NCBI GenBank assembly: GCA_050949705.1
Contig: JBMNGG010000006.1
Coordinates: 80,644 to 144,643 of the forward strand
Reading direction: 5' to 3'
Source: JBMNGG01 sp050949705
GTDB taxonomy: Bacteria > Bacillota > Thermosediminibacteria > Thermosediminibacterales > Tepidanaerobacteraceae
Length of the DNA stretch: 64,000 nt
Below the pieces are notes generated by a model. It made no database searches. It saw nothing but the letters and a program-made list of their open reading frames with translations, and was not told the origin of the DNA. Positions within the stretch are counted from its first letter, which is position 1, and the number at the start of each line of letters is the position of its first letter. Of the stretch, positions 36,179-46,156 are shown piece after piece. Both the position numbers and the translations under genes were made by a program.

Positions 36179-37489
36179 ATGGTGACCGTAATGATGACGA
36201 TTTTTCTTATTGCACTATTGGGATATATTTTAGGGAAAATAGAACTTGCTGGATTACAGCTTGGAACATCTGGAGTATTACTTATAGCTTTAGTCTTTGG
36301 ACATCTGGGTTTTGAGGTACCTTCTGTTGTTCGTGAACTTGGTCTTATTTGTTTTTGTTACATCTGTTGGATTTATCGCTGGTCCGGTATTTTTCAGGAA
36401 TTTTAAAAATAAGGCCTTTTCTTACTTAATTCTTGGTGCTCTTGTAATCACTACAGGATTTTGTATTACAGTTGGTGCGATAAAGTATTTAATATACCTA
36501 CAGCTTTAGCAGTAGGAATGTTTACAGGTGCACTGACAAGTACTCCTGGTCTTGCTGCAGCTATAGAGGCCACAGGAAGTTCATTATCTTCTATCGGTTA
36601 TGGGATTGCGTATCCCTTTGGAGTGGTTGGCGTTGTGCTGTTTATTCAACTTATGCCCAAATTATTGAAAGCAGATACTAAGTTTGAAGCATCTAAGTTA
36701 TCTTTCAGTTACGAAGAAACAGAAACAAAAAAAATTGTACTGAAGAGCTGGTATAAAGGGATCGGTAATTCTCTGGGTGAGCTGAGATTGTCGAAAAAAA
36801 ACAATGTAAAATCTCTTGTTCGAAATGGAATCACGATTACTTCTCTATGGAGTGTACCTCTAGAAAATGGTGATATATTATATATTACAGGAAAAGATGT
36901 GATATCGACCAAGTTGAAATTAAATTAAAGGGGGAATTGGTCACAATTGACCATAGTGGTATTCTTCCATTGTGTTTGCGGCTGTATTGGGATTGATTCT
37001 TGCAGCTATTACATTTAATTTACCGGGAGGTGTACAATTTAATTTTGGCACGTCTGGAGGACCTCTTATGGCAGGTTTAGTGCTAGGACACTTTAGAAGT
37101 ATAGGGAAATATTCCATAAAGGTGCCATCTTCAACGTTGGAGTAATTAGAGAGCTTGGTTTAATGTTATTTCTTATAGGAGCAGGAACGAATGCTGGAAA
37201 GGGCTTTGTTTCCGTGCTGGTAGAGCATGGATGGGTGTTGTTTTTCATAGGGTCAGTTATTACTTTAGTACCCATGTTTGTAGGATATTTTGTTTCAGCT
37301 TATTTGTTAAAATTAGAGTTGTTTAATAGTCTTGGAGCACTTTGCGGCGCAATGACAAGTACTCCTGCACTTGGCACACTCATTAATATATCAGGCACTG
37401 ATAATGTGGTCGCAGCCTACGCCGCAACTTATCCAATTGCACTTATTTTTGTTATATTTACAGCGCAAATATTATCAATTCATTTTTAG
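36179..37489 (+). pseudogene. AspT/YidE-type antiporter, several frameshifts
   Basis: ATG 36179 with GAGGAG. Two half-repeats of the aspartate:alanine-antiporter family are readable: first half FLIALLGYILGKIELAGLQLG, then GFIAGPVFFRNF and GMFTGALTSTPGLAAAIEAT; a soluble regulatory segment (LRLSKKNNVKSLVRNGITI, VPLENGDILYITGKD); second half NFGTSGGPLMAGLVLGHF, REL-GLMLFLIGAGTNAGKG and GAMTSTPALGTLI. The duplicated TSTP motifs are diagnostic. Frames change near 36345, 36480, 36930-36970 and 37120. Intact members exchange amino acids or dicarboxylates. Confidence 0.78.
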
Positions 37490-38098
37490 GAGTATTGATA
37501 CATAGAATTGGATGGTAATGGTGAAAGTATGTAAATATGGAATGCCTTCTGGAAGGCTGGATGCCATCCTTCCTACATTGGCGGCATACCCGACGAATTA
37601 TGGTTCGATAAATCAAACCGTCGTAACTAAAGTAATCGGGGGGCGCAGGTATGAAACCACCTAAAGCTTTCAGAATACGAAAGTGTAAATGGAAAATAAA
37701 ACAATCATAAATGGAAAAGATATATATAAATGGTGAATCCGGACATTTTGATTCATTGCTTCTGAGAGTGAGAGTCACCCTTCCAGCATGAAAGTTAATG
37801 GAAACTCAAACGGAACCATGGCTCATTTTTAGCGGGAGAGTGGTTCTATTATGTTAGCAAATGTAAAAAGGAGAACCGGTGCTTAAAATATCACTAAAAA
37901 GCAGATATATAGCACCGGTTTATTTTATAATACGGTATACAAGCCGCAAAAATAAGAAGGACACAAAACTAACTCGTTTGATAAAAATATAAACTTACTA
38001 AAAGTCTGATTCCGTGACATGATTATTGAGTTTATAGCATGGTATGGGGTTGTAAAAAACGAAGTAAGAAATGTTATCAAATAGAAAGGAACAAAGAA
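37490..38098. other. Gene-free interval containing a hairpin
   Basis: No supported gene. A minus-strand frame at 37458-37778 lacks a ribosome site and overlaps the antiporter end, so I reject it. The only clear structure is the hairpin listed at 37874. Confidence 0.4.
37874..37925 (+). terminator. Hairpin, possible terminator
   Basis: Ten-base perfect arms AACCGGTGCT / AGCACCGGTT with a 27-base loop, followed by TATTTTA. Confidence 0.5.
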
Positions 38099-39421
38099 AT
38101 GTATTTAAAGAAAAATAATAAGTTATTTTTTGGTTGGGTAGTTATTGCGGCTTCGTGGTTAATATATTTTTCCAATGTAGGTCTTATATTATATGGCAGT
38201 TCAGTCTTGAATGCAAGATGATTTCTGAAAGAAATTTTAATAGTGCCGTAGTAGGAATTGCAGTCAGCCTGTGTACTGCTTTTCAAGGAATTACGGGTCC
38301 AATTTGCGGATTGATTATAAAAAAAAGAGGCATTAGGACATTCCTATATTATTGGAAGTTTAATTTTAGCAATTAGTAGCATACTCATAGCCAAATATAC
38401 AGTAAATGAAAACCATTTCATACTTTTCTTTGGCATACTTGTCGGTGCTGGAATGGGTTTAGCAGGTATATTAACATCTCAAAGTGCGGTAAATATATGG
38501 TTTGATAGGCATAAAGCCATGGCAATGGCTATAACCCTATCAGCAGGTGGAATAGGAGGATTTATTGCACCCCAAATCCTAGGATATATTCTGTCTTTAG
38601 GAAGTTGGGAAATTGGGTGGTATTTTATATGTGTAATGTGTACTATATCTTTACTTCTTTCAATATTTGTCATTATAAATAAACCCGAAGATATAGGTGA
38701 AGTTCCTGATGGAAGACAAAACGGTGCAATAAATAACTATGAACAAATAAACAATACAAATACTACACCGGATATACTTAATAAAATATTAAGAACCCAA
38801 ACAGTATACTTGTTAATATACTGTATTGTTACTAGAAGCACTTTATATTATACATGTATTGGTCATGTAGTTATCTATTTGGTAAGCAATGGTATTAAAT
38901 ATGATGATGCAGCTCTTGTTATATCAATAATATCAGCTTCAAGTTTGATTGGGAGATTTGCGACCGGTTTCGTAGCTGATAGAAAATTAAAATCAAATAC
39001 AATGCTAGCATTATCAAATATTATAATGGCAATGGGAATGATTTTATTTAGGAATCTATCTTCAGTAGTAATTATATATTTTTCAGCATTTGTATTTGGG
39101 TTCGGTGTGGGTTTAGGGCAGGTATCACAACCACTGGCTATTTCAAATTATTACGGTAGTAATAATTTTCCTGTTATTAACGGAATTATACATCCTATCA
39201 ACTATATTTTATCAGCAATAGGTCCTTTGACAGCAGGGGTAATGGCAACAACACATAGTTACAATACCATCTTTTTAATATTGAGTTTGCTTTCATTTTC
39301 CGGTGGGTTAGTTATGTTCTATAGCAAACCATATGTCCCAATCTTGAACCCAATAAAAACTAACATAATTCATGGTAAAACAAATTACCCGCATAAACGA
39401 GAGATATGTGCCAAAAAATAA
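38099..39421 (+). pseudogene. MFS transporter, oxalate/formate-antiporter-like, two frameshifts
   Basis: ATG 38099 (AAAGGAAC). The opening KLFFGWVVIAASWLIYF is typical of the OFA group of the major facilitator superfamily. Twelve helices are expected; most are read in the long frame from 38453: GAGMGLAGILTSQSAVNIWF, KAMAMAITLSAGGIGGF, LIGRFATGFVADRKL between halves and FGFGVGLGQVSQPLAISNYYG. The frame shifts near 38216 (one base missing before ATGATTTC) and near 38345 (one extra). Substrate probably a small carboxylate, by family. Confidence 0.8.
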
Positions 39422-39629
39422 TGTTTTATATCTAAGATCTTCCTTTGGGCCCAAAAAACATCAATGATTTTCACAAAACAGGCGAAATCCCTACAGTGTT
39501 AAAATCCATGAAAAACTTTTTACTGCAGAGATGATGACTATAACCGCGCAAAACTAAGTCAAACGACCCAAAATACCTTATGTGAAGATAAAGAAACAAT
39601 CCGACCGTTAGATAATCCAATCAGCTGAG

Positions 39630-40303
39630 AGGGAGGATTAGGGTGGTGCTATGGGGCAGCCTTGCTTCTGAAGAGGCAATAGTAAAAAAACCCCAGTGTA
39701 AAAATAAAAGAGAATATGTGGATACATTAAGGGCGGCAAGAGTTTTCAGTTATGTTGATAATGGCAGGAATTTTATTGATCTGACACCTTTCACATTGCC
39801 TGTGCTAGCTTAGGCAATGTTCTTGCCCATACTCGCCCTACGACGCCCGCTAGCAAAAGTAAAATTGAAAGGTTCTTTAAGACTGTTAAAATTAGGTTTT
39901 TCCTAAAACCTGCAACTTCTATTGAAGAGTCAAATCAAAGGTTCTGGCAGTGACTTGAAGAGTATCACCAGAAAGTCAAAGTCATGCATCTTTGGTTATA
40001 CCCCCTCAGGATGTGTTTCTTTCTCAGGTAAGTAGGATACGTATGGTAGATGTTCAGCTTTTTTAGATCCTTTTAAAAGGATTACCGCAAGGCAAAACAT
40101 GATGGTGCTATTCTGTGCTGTATGAGGTTCCTTCTCGTTTTATTAGGCAAAGGATTGAGGTTTGTTTTGATGATGATGTGTATGTTTATGAAGAAGGTGT
40201 ATCTATAGGTAAAGTTACTCAAGTTATTTTTTCCGATAATACTCATGTTAAAAGGGACCGCTTTTTATCTTTTAGGGATATGGCAAAAAAGGAAGAAGTT
40301 TAA
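39630..40303 (+). mobile_element. Decayed DDE transposase with Mu-type C-terminal domain
   Basis: Pieces of one transposase read in changing frames: RVFSYVDNGRNFID contains the second catalytic aspartate region, HIACASLGNVLAHTRP, SKSKIERFFKTVKIRF supplies the catalytic glutamate, NQRFWQ and EEYHQKV follow, and 40115-40303 is the C-terminal beta-barrel (LYEVPSRFIRQRIEVCFDDD, DNTHVKRDR). The N-terminal half is lost. The order and the ATPase gene that follows match two-gene elements of the Mu/Tn7-like kind found in clostridia. Multiple stops make it inactive. Confidence 0.75.
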
Positions 40304-40305
40304 GG

Positions 40306-40900
40306 TATGTGTAAAGCTTTTTATTCTTTAACCAGACCTCTTTTTGTTAAGGAAATTAAGTCAACTGATTTTTTCCTTTCTACTTCTATCAAGAGATGAT
40401 TGTTCTTGAGTATATGAAAAAGACAAAGGGTATAGGGCTTATCGTTAGGGAACCGGGAGCAGGTAAAACTTTTACTCTTAGATGTTTTGCTGAAAGTTTG
40501 AATCCTTTTTGTTTTAGGTTATTTATTTACCTTTGCCTACAAAGTAATGTTTTTGGATTTTTACCGGAGATTGGCATTAGCATTAGGTTAGGTGAAGATC
40601 CTAAGTTTCGCAAAGAAGACCTTTTTAATCAAATTCAAGAAGCTGTTAAGTTCTGTTTTAAGGAAATAAAGATTACTCCTGTGTTTATTCTTGATGTGAT
40701 GCAGCTGGCAAAAGGCTCCTTTTCAATTTTGATATGAACTCACTCGGAGAATCCCTTTATCCATAATCTTGTTTACTTTATCTTATGGACAAGACCTTCT
40801 TCAAATCATAATCGCCCTCTTGTACAAAGGATTATGATGTGCTGCAAGGTAGAGCTTTTGACTAATAATGAGGCAATACCTCACATAAATCTTCATATTA
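40306..40900 (+). pseudogene. ExeA/TniB-like transposition ATPase relic
   Basis: Begins MCKAFYSLTRPLFVKEIKST, then after a gap the AAA ATPase core: IVREPGAGKTFTLRCFAESL (Walker A), DPKFRKEDLFNQIQEAV and ITPVFILDVMQLA (Walker B, where a normal copy has DEMQLA). The tail continues in another frame (LVQRIMMCCKVELLTNNEA). The ATPase partners the transposase just upstream in target selection. It is broken by stops and a changed Walker B residue, consistent with true decay. Confidence 0.72.
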
Positions 40901-40902
40901 AG

Positions 40903-41247
40903 TCACTTCAAAACCCTAACCACAAATTCCTCCCCTTCTTCAGAAAAGATCGGTTCTTTTCTGTTGAATTCGCGGTTTTTTCTTATTGACATAGGAATGC
41001 CGCGGCCTAGGTTTTCTATATACCCGTAGTGATTTAGGAACTTAAAAAGTAATTGGTTTCTGATAAAGGTGATACCTGTCTTTACATTTTCAATAGTAAT
41101 GGTATTGGGTAGTCGTCCGGGACTTCTAATTTCATATCTATCATCGAAAAACAGGACCCGTATCCTGCTCCCTGTAATACTATAGTTTCTGTGGCATACG
41201 GCATTTACTATAAGCTCCCGAAAAACATCCTCAATTGCAAAAAACAA
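40903..41247 (-). pseudogene. C-terminal fragment of an AlbA_2/Schlafen-type regulator
   Basis: The 114 residues read VFRELIVNAVCHRNYSITGS, IRVLFFDDRYEIRSPGRLPN and YIENLGRGIPMSIRK, the ATPase-like HATPase_c_4 segment that forms the middle and end of RecG-like putative transcriptional regulators of about 470 residues. The N-terminal AlbA_2 DNA-binding part is missing and no start signal precedes it. Likely cut by the same events that brought the neighbouring transposon. Confidence 0.75.
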
Positions 41248-41553
41248 GGGATTTCTTTAATTGTTTGTATACCCTCAAGCCGTTGCCCATTCACTACTGT
41301 TTTCTAAAGCAATCTATTTAAGCGATATGGGTTTATACTCAAAAACAAATCCAAATCCATAAGTTATATCTAGTCAAAAAAACGAATTACCTGAAGGATT
41401 TTTCAATAAATGGTAAATAATATACCCAAGGATCAGTGTTTTTTAACCTACTTTTTTAAATAATCTACAAAACAATAAAGGATTTTGGGTTTTTTTAGCG
41501 AACTAGATAAATATTTACTTTTAGCTTAATTAAGACCAAAGTGGAGGGTTTAA
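41248..41553. other. AT-rich gap
   Basis: 306 bases with no gene, hairpin or repeat that I can support; the GGAGGG site for degV lies at its end. Confidence 0.4.
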
Positions 41554-42394
41554 ATGAAGAAAATTGCTTTAGTTACGGACAGTACGGCTGACCTCGATGA
41601 ACAAATGAAAAATGAATTAGATGTCCATGTAATTCCATTGAAGGTGAGATTTAAAAATGAAGAATACTTTGACTATGAGATAACAAGTGATGAGTTTTAC
41701 AGACGTTTAGCTCAAGAGGATGAACTACCTAAAACATCACAACCTTCTCCTGAGGACTTTAGCAACTTATATCGTAAGCTGCTAAAAGACTATCAAGAAG
41801 TTATATCAATTCATATTTCTTCAGGCTTGAGTGGACCTTAAATGCGGCGAATTTAGCTAAAGAGGAGCTTGGCAGTAGAATTCATATAATTGATTCAAGA
41901 ACTATCAGTCTTGGCTTAGGTCTAATGGTGGCTGAGTCTTCTAGAAACATTAAAGAAGGTATGAGTGCATCACAAATTGTAAAGCGCCTTTCCGAAGTGA
42001 GAAGAAACATCGAAACTCTTTTTACTGTAAATACTTTAGAGTATCTACAAAAAGGGGGCAGAATAGGGAAGGTGCAGGGTATTGTGGGAACATTTCTAAA
42101 TATTAAGCCTGTAGTTAGAGTTGGAGATGATGGCATCTATCATACTTACAGTAAAGCCCGTAGTCAGGAAAAGGCCCTTGATAGCATAGTGCAAGCATTT
42201 AGGAATTTGGCGAAAGGAAGAAAACATGTGCGTTTTGCTGTGGCCCATGGTGCAGCTCAACAAGCGGGCATTATCTTAAAGAAGCTTTGGAAAACGCATT
42301 TCAACTAAAAACTAGTATATTTACTCAAGTGGGACCAGTTATAGGTGTTCATACAGGACCGGGGACTATAGGGGCTGCTGTCCAGTTTGAATAA
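41554..42394 (+). pseudogene. DegV-family fatty-acid-binding protein, two frameshifts
   Basis: DegV features: IALVTDSTADLDEQM at the start, VIPLKVRF, PKTSQPSPEDFSNLYRKLL, SIHISSGLSG, IDSRTISLGLGLMV, LEYLQKGGRIGK and the C-terminal VGPVIGVHTGPGTIGAA. DegV (FakB-type) proteins hold a fatty acid for the FakA kinase. Frames change near 41838 (one base missing in GGACC) and near 42278 (AAA for AAAA). With both corrected the protein is 280 residues and ends at 42394. No fakA gene is nearby. Sequence error is likely here because no residues are otherwise lost. Confidence 0.85.
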
Positions 42395-42413
42395 ATATTA
42401 GATATTGCAATGA

Positions 42414-42460
42414 GAGAGTGTCGTAAAACTATATTAAATTTAACGATACTCTCTTTTATT
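42414..42460. terminator. Bidirectional intrinsic terminator
   Basis: GAGAGTGTCGT / ACGATACTCTC stem with an 18-base loop and TTTTATTTT after it, between convergent degV and cblS. Confidence 0.8.
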
Positions 42461-43197
42461 TTAGTTCTGCCAATAAAAAGACAGGTTGAGCTTGTGAGAT
42501 TTTCTAATCCTGTCGGACCAGTTACCAATATACATGTAGAAGGACCTGCAGTTTTTTGTATATCAATAGGTAGTTTATCTTTCCAATGTATATCTAATCC
42601 GTAATAGGATGCTAGCATCTCAGCCTTCCCCCTTAATTCCCTTTGAACCTACTGGAATAATCTCATGGACATTGGGAATATTAAGGAGTTCTTTTATGAG
42701 TAAAGTGTTTGGAATTTCTGGATCGTCTAGAAAGACCTCATTTCCGACTTTAGGGATTCCTATACAATAAAGCATATCTCCTGGCCTTGTGTTGTTTAGT
42801 CTTAGTTTCTCTTTTTCTACTATGCCAATTATCGTAATACCCAGTCCGGTTTGACAAGTTGGTATGTTCTTTTCAGTACTAATTGTAACTGGTATTTCCA
42901 AAGATAAATCCTCTAACTCGTCCGATATACCTGATAACATTCCTTTACCTGTGGGGTCAGGTTCGCTGCATATAGCAGCTGTTACAGATATAGGAATTGA
43001 GCCTATCGATAAAATTTCCATCAAGGCTACTCGACAGGTAAATCGACCTACTATGTAAGGTGGAGTTTTAACCACATCTCTTTCTTTTTCACCGACTCCC
43101 TCCACAAGAATCACAGGCAACAGCCAGATACAAATTATCTTTTATTAATACAAGATTTACATCTCTATGGGATTTTGTCGTTTCTCCTAAATACACT
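42456..43197 (-). pseudogene. cblS: Alpha-ribazole kinase-like protein CblS (AIR-synthase-related), frameshifted
   Basis: Starts at GTG 43197 with GGAGG. The first 30 codons read VYLGETTKSHRDVNLVLIKD and VACDSCGG, then one extra A near 43098 shifts to the long frame with VGEKERDVVKTPPYIVGRFT and EPDPTGKGMLSGISDEL. A second shift near 42620 leads to AEMLASYYGLDIHWK and TAGPSTCILVTGP. This is the PurM/ThiL-like fold. In Listeria and Geobacillus CblS phosphorylates alpha-ribazole for cobamide lower-ligand salvage, and it sits next to its transporter CblT as here. The C-terminal end is uncertain. Confidence 0.75.
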
Positions 43198-43261
43198 ACA
43201 ATACCTCCAATATTTGATAAGGGAAAATCCGTCTTGTTTTCTACTAGTGATAATACCAACT

Positions 43262-43757
43262 TTAGCTGTCATAAGAGCTTGATTTAATCGTGCTAGCGAT
43301 AGCTTTATAAACTAATGCAGAAATTAACACATTGACAAATGATGCTACCAACAGAGGAAGTAACATAGCGGTAAAAAAGGCAATTCCAAACTGGGGTAAA
43401 AAAATGAAAGTCGCTGGGGCAATAATACCATTTAGCAATGATGTTATAATTATACTTGCGAGTAAATTTTTTTTACCCAAAAACCCATAAAGTCCTGCAA
43501 ATACAGCCATTTCTATTGCGATAATTAGATGAATAGGCAAACTCATTGGAACCCGGAATACAAACTTGTTAATAGATGGCCTAAAGCGGCCGCTCCTGCT
43601 CCAAATAAAGACCCAGTAAAAGTGCAGCTGTATAACCTGGAGCTGAATCTAAAGCTACCGTACCCGTTGGACTGGGTATTTTTATGAAGGCACCTACTAT
43701 ACTTAATGCAATAAACATACCCATAAGGGCAAAGGTGTTAGTTTTTGTTTTTAACAT
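43262..43757 (-). pseudogene. cblT: Alpha-ribazole ECF S component CblT-like, two frameshifts
   Basis: ATG 43757 with AAGGAG. The N-terminus reads KTNTFALMGMFIALSIVGAF and IKIPSPTGTVALDSAPGYTA, the substrate-side signature of this S-component group; after a shift near 43606, FGAGAAALGHLLTSLYSGF; after another near 43556 (CC for CCC), MSLPIHLIIAIEMAVFAG onward. About five to six helices. CblT imports alpha-ribazole for CblS. It follows a cobalamin riboswitch and terminator, which fits B12-repressed expression. Both indels are single bases, so the gene may well be intact in the cell. Confidence 0.78.
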
Positions 43758-43818
43758 AAAACCATCTCCTTAACTTTTTGATTAAGATCTACTTATAGGT
43801 TAAGAAAAGGGTAAATAA

Positions 43819-43858
43819 AAAAGTCTACAGTCTAATAGAAAATTAGACGGTAGACTTT
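43819..43858 (-). terminator. Riboswitch-controlled terminator for cblT-cblS
   Basis: Long stem AAGTCTACCGTCTAAT with its near-exact complement, GAAA-type loop and a T-run on the minus strand, between the cobalamin aptamer and cblT. Confidence 0.9.
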
Positions 43859-43882
43859 ACCATCATCACCGGATCTTTTAGC

Positions 43883-44027
43883 CTTAAGGCAGGTCTCCTG
43901 GCTCAGGTTCTTGCTCCTTAACCCTTCCGGTTTCCCAGTGGATACTTTAAGCAGCTCCCATTACAGTGGCGGGACCGCGCCGGATTTTAACCGATCTTCC
44001 CTATTCTCCAAACACGGGCACCTTAAG
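43883..44027 (-). ncRNA. Cobalamin riboswitch of the cblT-cblS operon
   Basis: On the minus strand the aptamer is closed by CTTAAGG / CCTTAAG and contains GTTAAAATCCGGCGCGGTCC, GCCACTGTAATGGGAGC, CCACTGGGAAACCGGAAGG and a perfect B12 box AGCCAGGAGACCTGCC. High cobalamin would fold the aptamer and allow the following terminator to form, switching off alpha-ribazole salvage. Confidence 0.95.
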
Positions 44028-44043
44028 TAGAACTTTTTCTTTA

Positions 44044-44072
44044 ATTATAAAAAGTTTCTTGATTTAAGTCAA
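44044..44072 (-). promoter_or_regulatory. Sigma-A promoter of the cblT-cblS transcript
   Basis: On the minus strand TTGACT, 17 bases, TATAAT, about 20 bases ahead of the aptamer. Confidence 0.85.
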
Positions 44073-44241
44073 CATGTATATTTAAAATATAAGTTGCAAT
44101 TTAATTTGTGTATTGTATAATTTTACTTAATACTAAGCTGGCAGTTAACTTAGATACTAATATGTTCAAGTATAGCATAAACTGTTCTAACTAATAAGCA
44201 AAATAATAAACGACAGGAACACTAGTTAAGGGGGTAAGTCT

Positions 44242-45541
44242 ATGCACTGGAACAGATCTCGTGAATGTATGGACAGAGATGAACTACGTTCTTACCAGTT
44301 AGCAAAGTTAAAAGAAACCATAGACCGTGTTTATCACAATGTATCAAGTTATAGGCAAAAGATGCAAGAAAAAAGTATTAATCCGGAGGATATAAACAGC
44401 CTAGAAGATTTAAAATTGTTGCCATTTACAACCAAGGAAGATTTACGGGATAATTACCCTTATGGCATGTTTGCTGCACCACTAAGGGATATTATAAGAA
44501 TACATGCTTCTTCTGGCACTACCGGAAAACCAACGGTAGTAGGATATACACGTAGAGACATAGCCAATTGGGCAGAGCTAGTAGCCCGCTGTTTAACAAT
44601 GGGTGGCGGTAAGCAGGATTCGGTGGTCCAGATTTCTTATGGATACGGCCTTTTTACTGGGGGCTTGGGTTTTCATTATGGAGCAGAAAAGATTGGTGCT
44701 GTTGTAGTACCAACATCTGGGGGCAATTCACGTCGCCAGGCAATGATGATGAAAGATTAAAAACGGAAATACTTGCTTGTACACCTTCATACGCCCTTTG
44801 CATAATCGAAAACTCTTGAGGAAATGGGAATAAAAACAGAAGAAACTGAATCTAAAATCAGGTATTTTTGGAGCAGAACCATGGTCAGAAAATATGCGAA
44901 AAGAACTGGAAGGAAAACTTGGAATTAAGGCATTAGATATATATGGCCTTAGTGAAGTTATTGGGCCTGGTGTTGCTTGTGAATGTATGGAGCAGCAAGG
45001 TCTTCATATTTTTGAAGATTTCTTTATTGCGGAAATAATAGATCCAGTAACTGAAGAACCTATGCCTGAGGGAGAAAAAGGTGAACTAGTCATAACTACA
45101 ATTGATAAAGAAGGATTACCAGTAATAAGGTACAGAACAAAGGATATAACATCTCTTTCTTACGAACCTTGCAGTTGTGGGAGAACCCATGCACGAATCG
45201 GGAAATTACTTGGCAGAACTGACGATATGCTTATCATAAGGGGCGTCAATGTATTCCCATCACAAATAGAAAGTGCCTTGATGGCAGCCGGAGATACAGA
45301 GCCTCATTACTTAATAATTGTAGACCGCATAGATAATCTTGATTCTATGGAGGTATGGGTGGAAGTATCGGAAAAACTATTTGCTGACGAAGTTAGGAAA
45401 CTTGAGGATGTCCGTAAGAGGATAACCAGGGATATTAATACTACTTTAGGTATTAATGTTAATGTTAAATTGGTGGAACCCCATACTATTGAACGCAGTG
45501 AAGGTAAGGCAAAACGGGTTATAGACAAGAGAAAGATTTAA
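44242..45541 (+). pseudogene. paaK: Phenylacetate-CoA ligase (PaaK-like), frameshifts in the middle
   Basis: Adenylate-forming enzyme of about 430 residues. N-terminal part: LPFTTKEDLRDNYPYGMFA and IRIHASSGTTGKPTVVGYT (ATP loop). C-terminal part: LDIYGLSEVIGPGVACEC, VIRYRTKDITSL, CSCGRTHARIGKLLGRTDDM and RGVNVFPSQIESAL, ending with the small lid domain. Between 44757 and 44890 three shifts occur (the first loses one T of TTT), though the intervening residues ACTPSYAL and LEEMGIKTEETE are still readable. In clostridia such ligases paired with an ACT-domain gene activate aryl acids from aromatic amino acid breakdown. GGGGG precedes the ATG. Confidence 0.87.
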
Positions 45542-45573
45542 AAGAGATTCAAAAAATGAATCGGAGGGATCTT

Positions 45574-46006
45574 ATGTTTGTAAAACAGATATCGGTATTT
45601 TTGGAGAACAAACCAGGAAAATTATCTCAAGTTACTGGAATATTAAAAGAGCACGACGTAGACATTAGTGCAATATCTATTGCTGATACAACTGAATTTG
45701 GGATTTTACGAATGATAGTAAACAAACCTGAAAAGGCTGTTACTCGCGATAAAAGCAGCAAGATTTCCAGTAAGTACAACTGAAGTTTTAGCAGTTGAGG
45801 TATCAGATAAACCTGGTGGATTAAATCATGCTCTTCAAATACTGAATGATGCTGGTGTAAGTATCGAATACCTTTATTCCTTTATAAAGAGAAACGGAAA
45901 CAAAGCCCTCATACTATTTCGTGTTGAAGACCCGGCTAAGGCGGTAGATGTTTTGCAATCTGCTGGTGTAAGGCTTTATAGTACTGAGGAAATAAATTCA
46001 CTTTAG
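45574..46006 (+). pseudogene. Tandem ACT-domain protein, one frameshift
   Basis: Start ATG 45574 (GGAGGG). First ACT domain: VKQISVFLENKPGKLSQVTG and DVDISAISIADT. Near 45746 one extra C breaks the frame; the other frame continues AIKAARFPVSTTEVLAVEVS and DKPGGLNHALQILNDAGVSI for the second ACT domain, ending at 46006. About 143 residues when corrected. ACT pairs bind amino acids; this one is regularly found after phenylacetate-CoA ligase genes and probably senses an aromatic amino acid. Confidence 0.85.
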
Positions 46007-46025
46007 AGACATCAAAAATCAAAAG

Positions 46026-46068
46026 AGGTGACGGGAAGAATAGAACACTTTCCATCACCCTTTTATTT
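46026..46068 (+). terminator. Intrinsic terminator after the ACT-domain gene
   Basis: GGTGACGGGAA pairs with TTTCCATCACC (one mismatch, one wobble), then CTTTTATTTTT. Confidence 0.7.
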
Positions 46069-46074
46069 TTGAAA

Positions 46075-46103
46075 TTGCCACTGTCCTATGCAAATGCTAT
46101 AAT
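46075..46103 (+). promoter_or_regulatory. Sigma-A promoter of murT-gatD
   Basis: TTGCCA, 17-base spacer, TATAAT, about 50 bases before the murT start. Confidence 0.8.
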
Positions 46104-46156
46104 TAATACAGCTCAAGGTGAGATTATCGAAGGTATTTGGGAGGAGAGTATAAGGC

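Noticed and set aside
37458..37778. Minus-strand 106-codon frame
   Set aside because: No ribosome site, no recognisable features, overlaps the antiporter relic.
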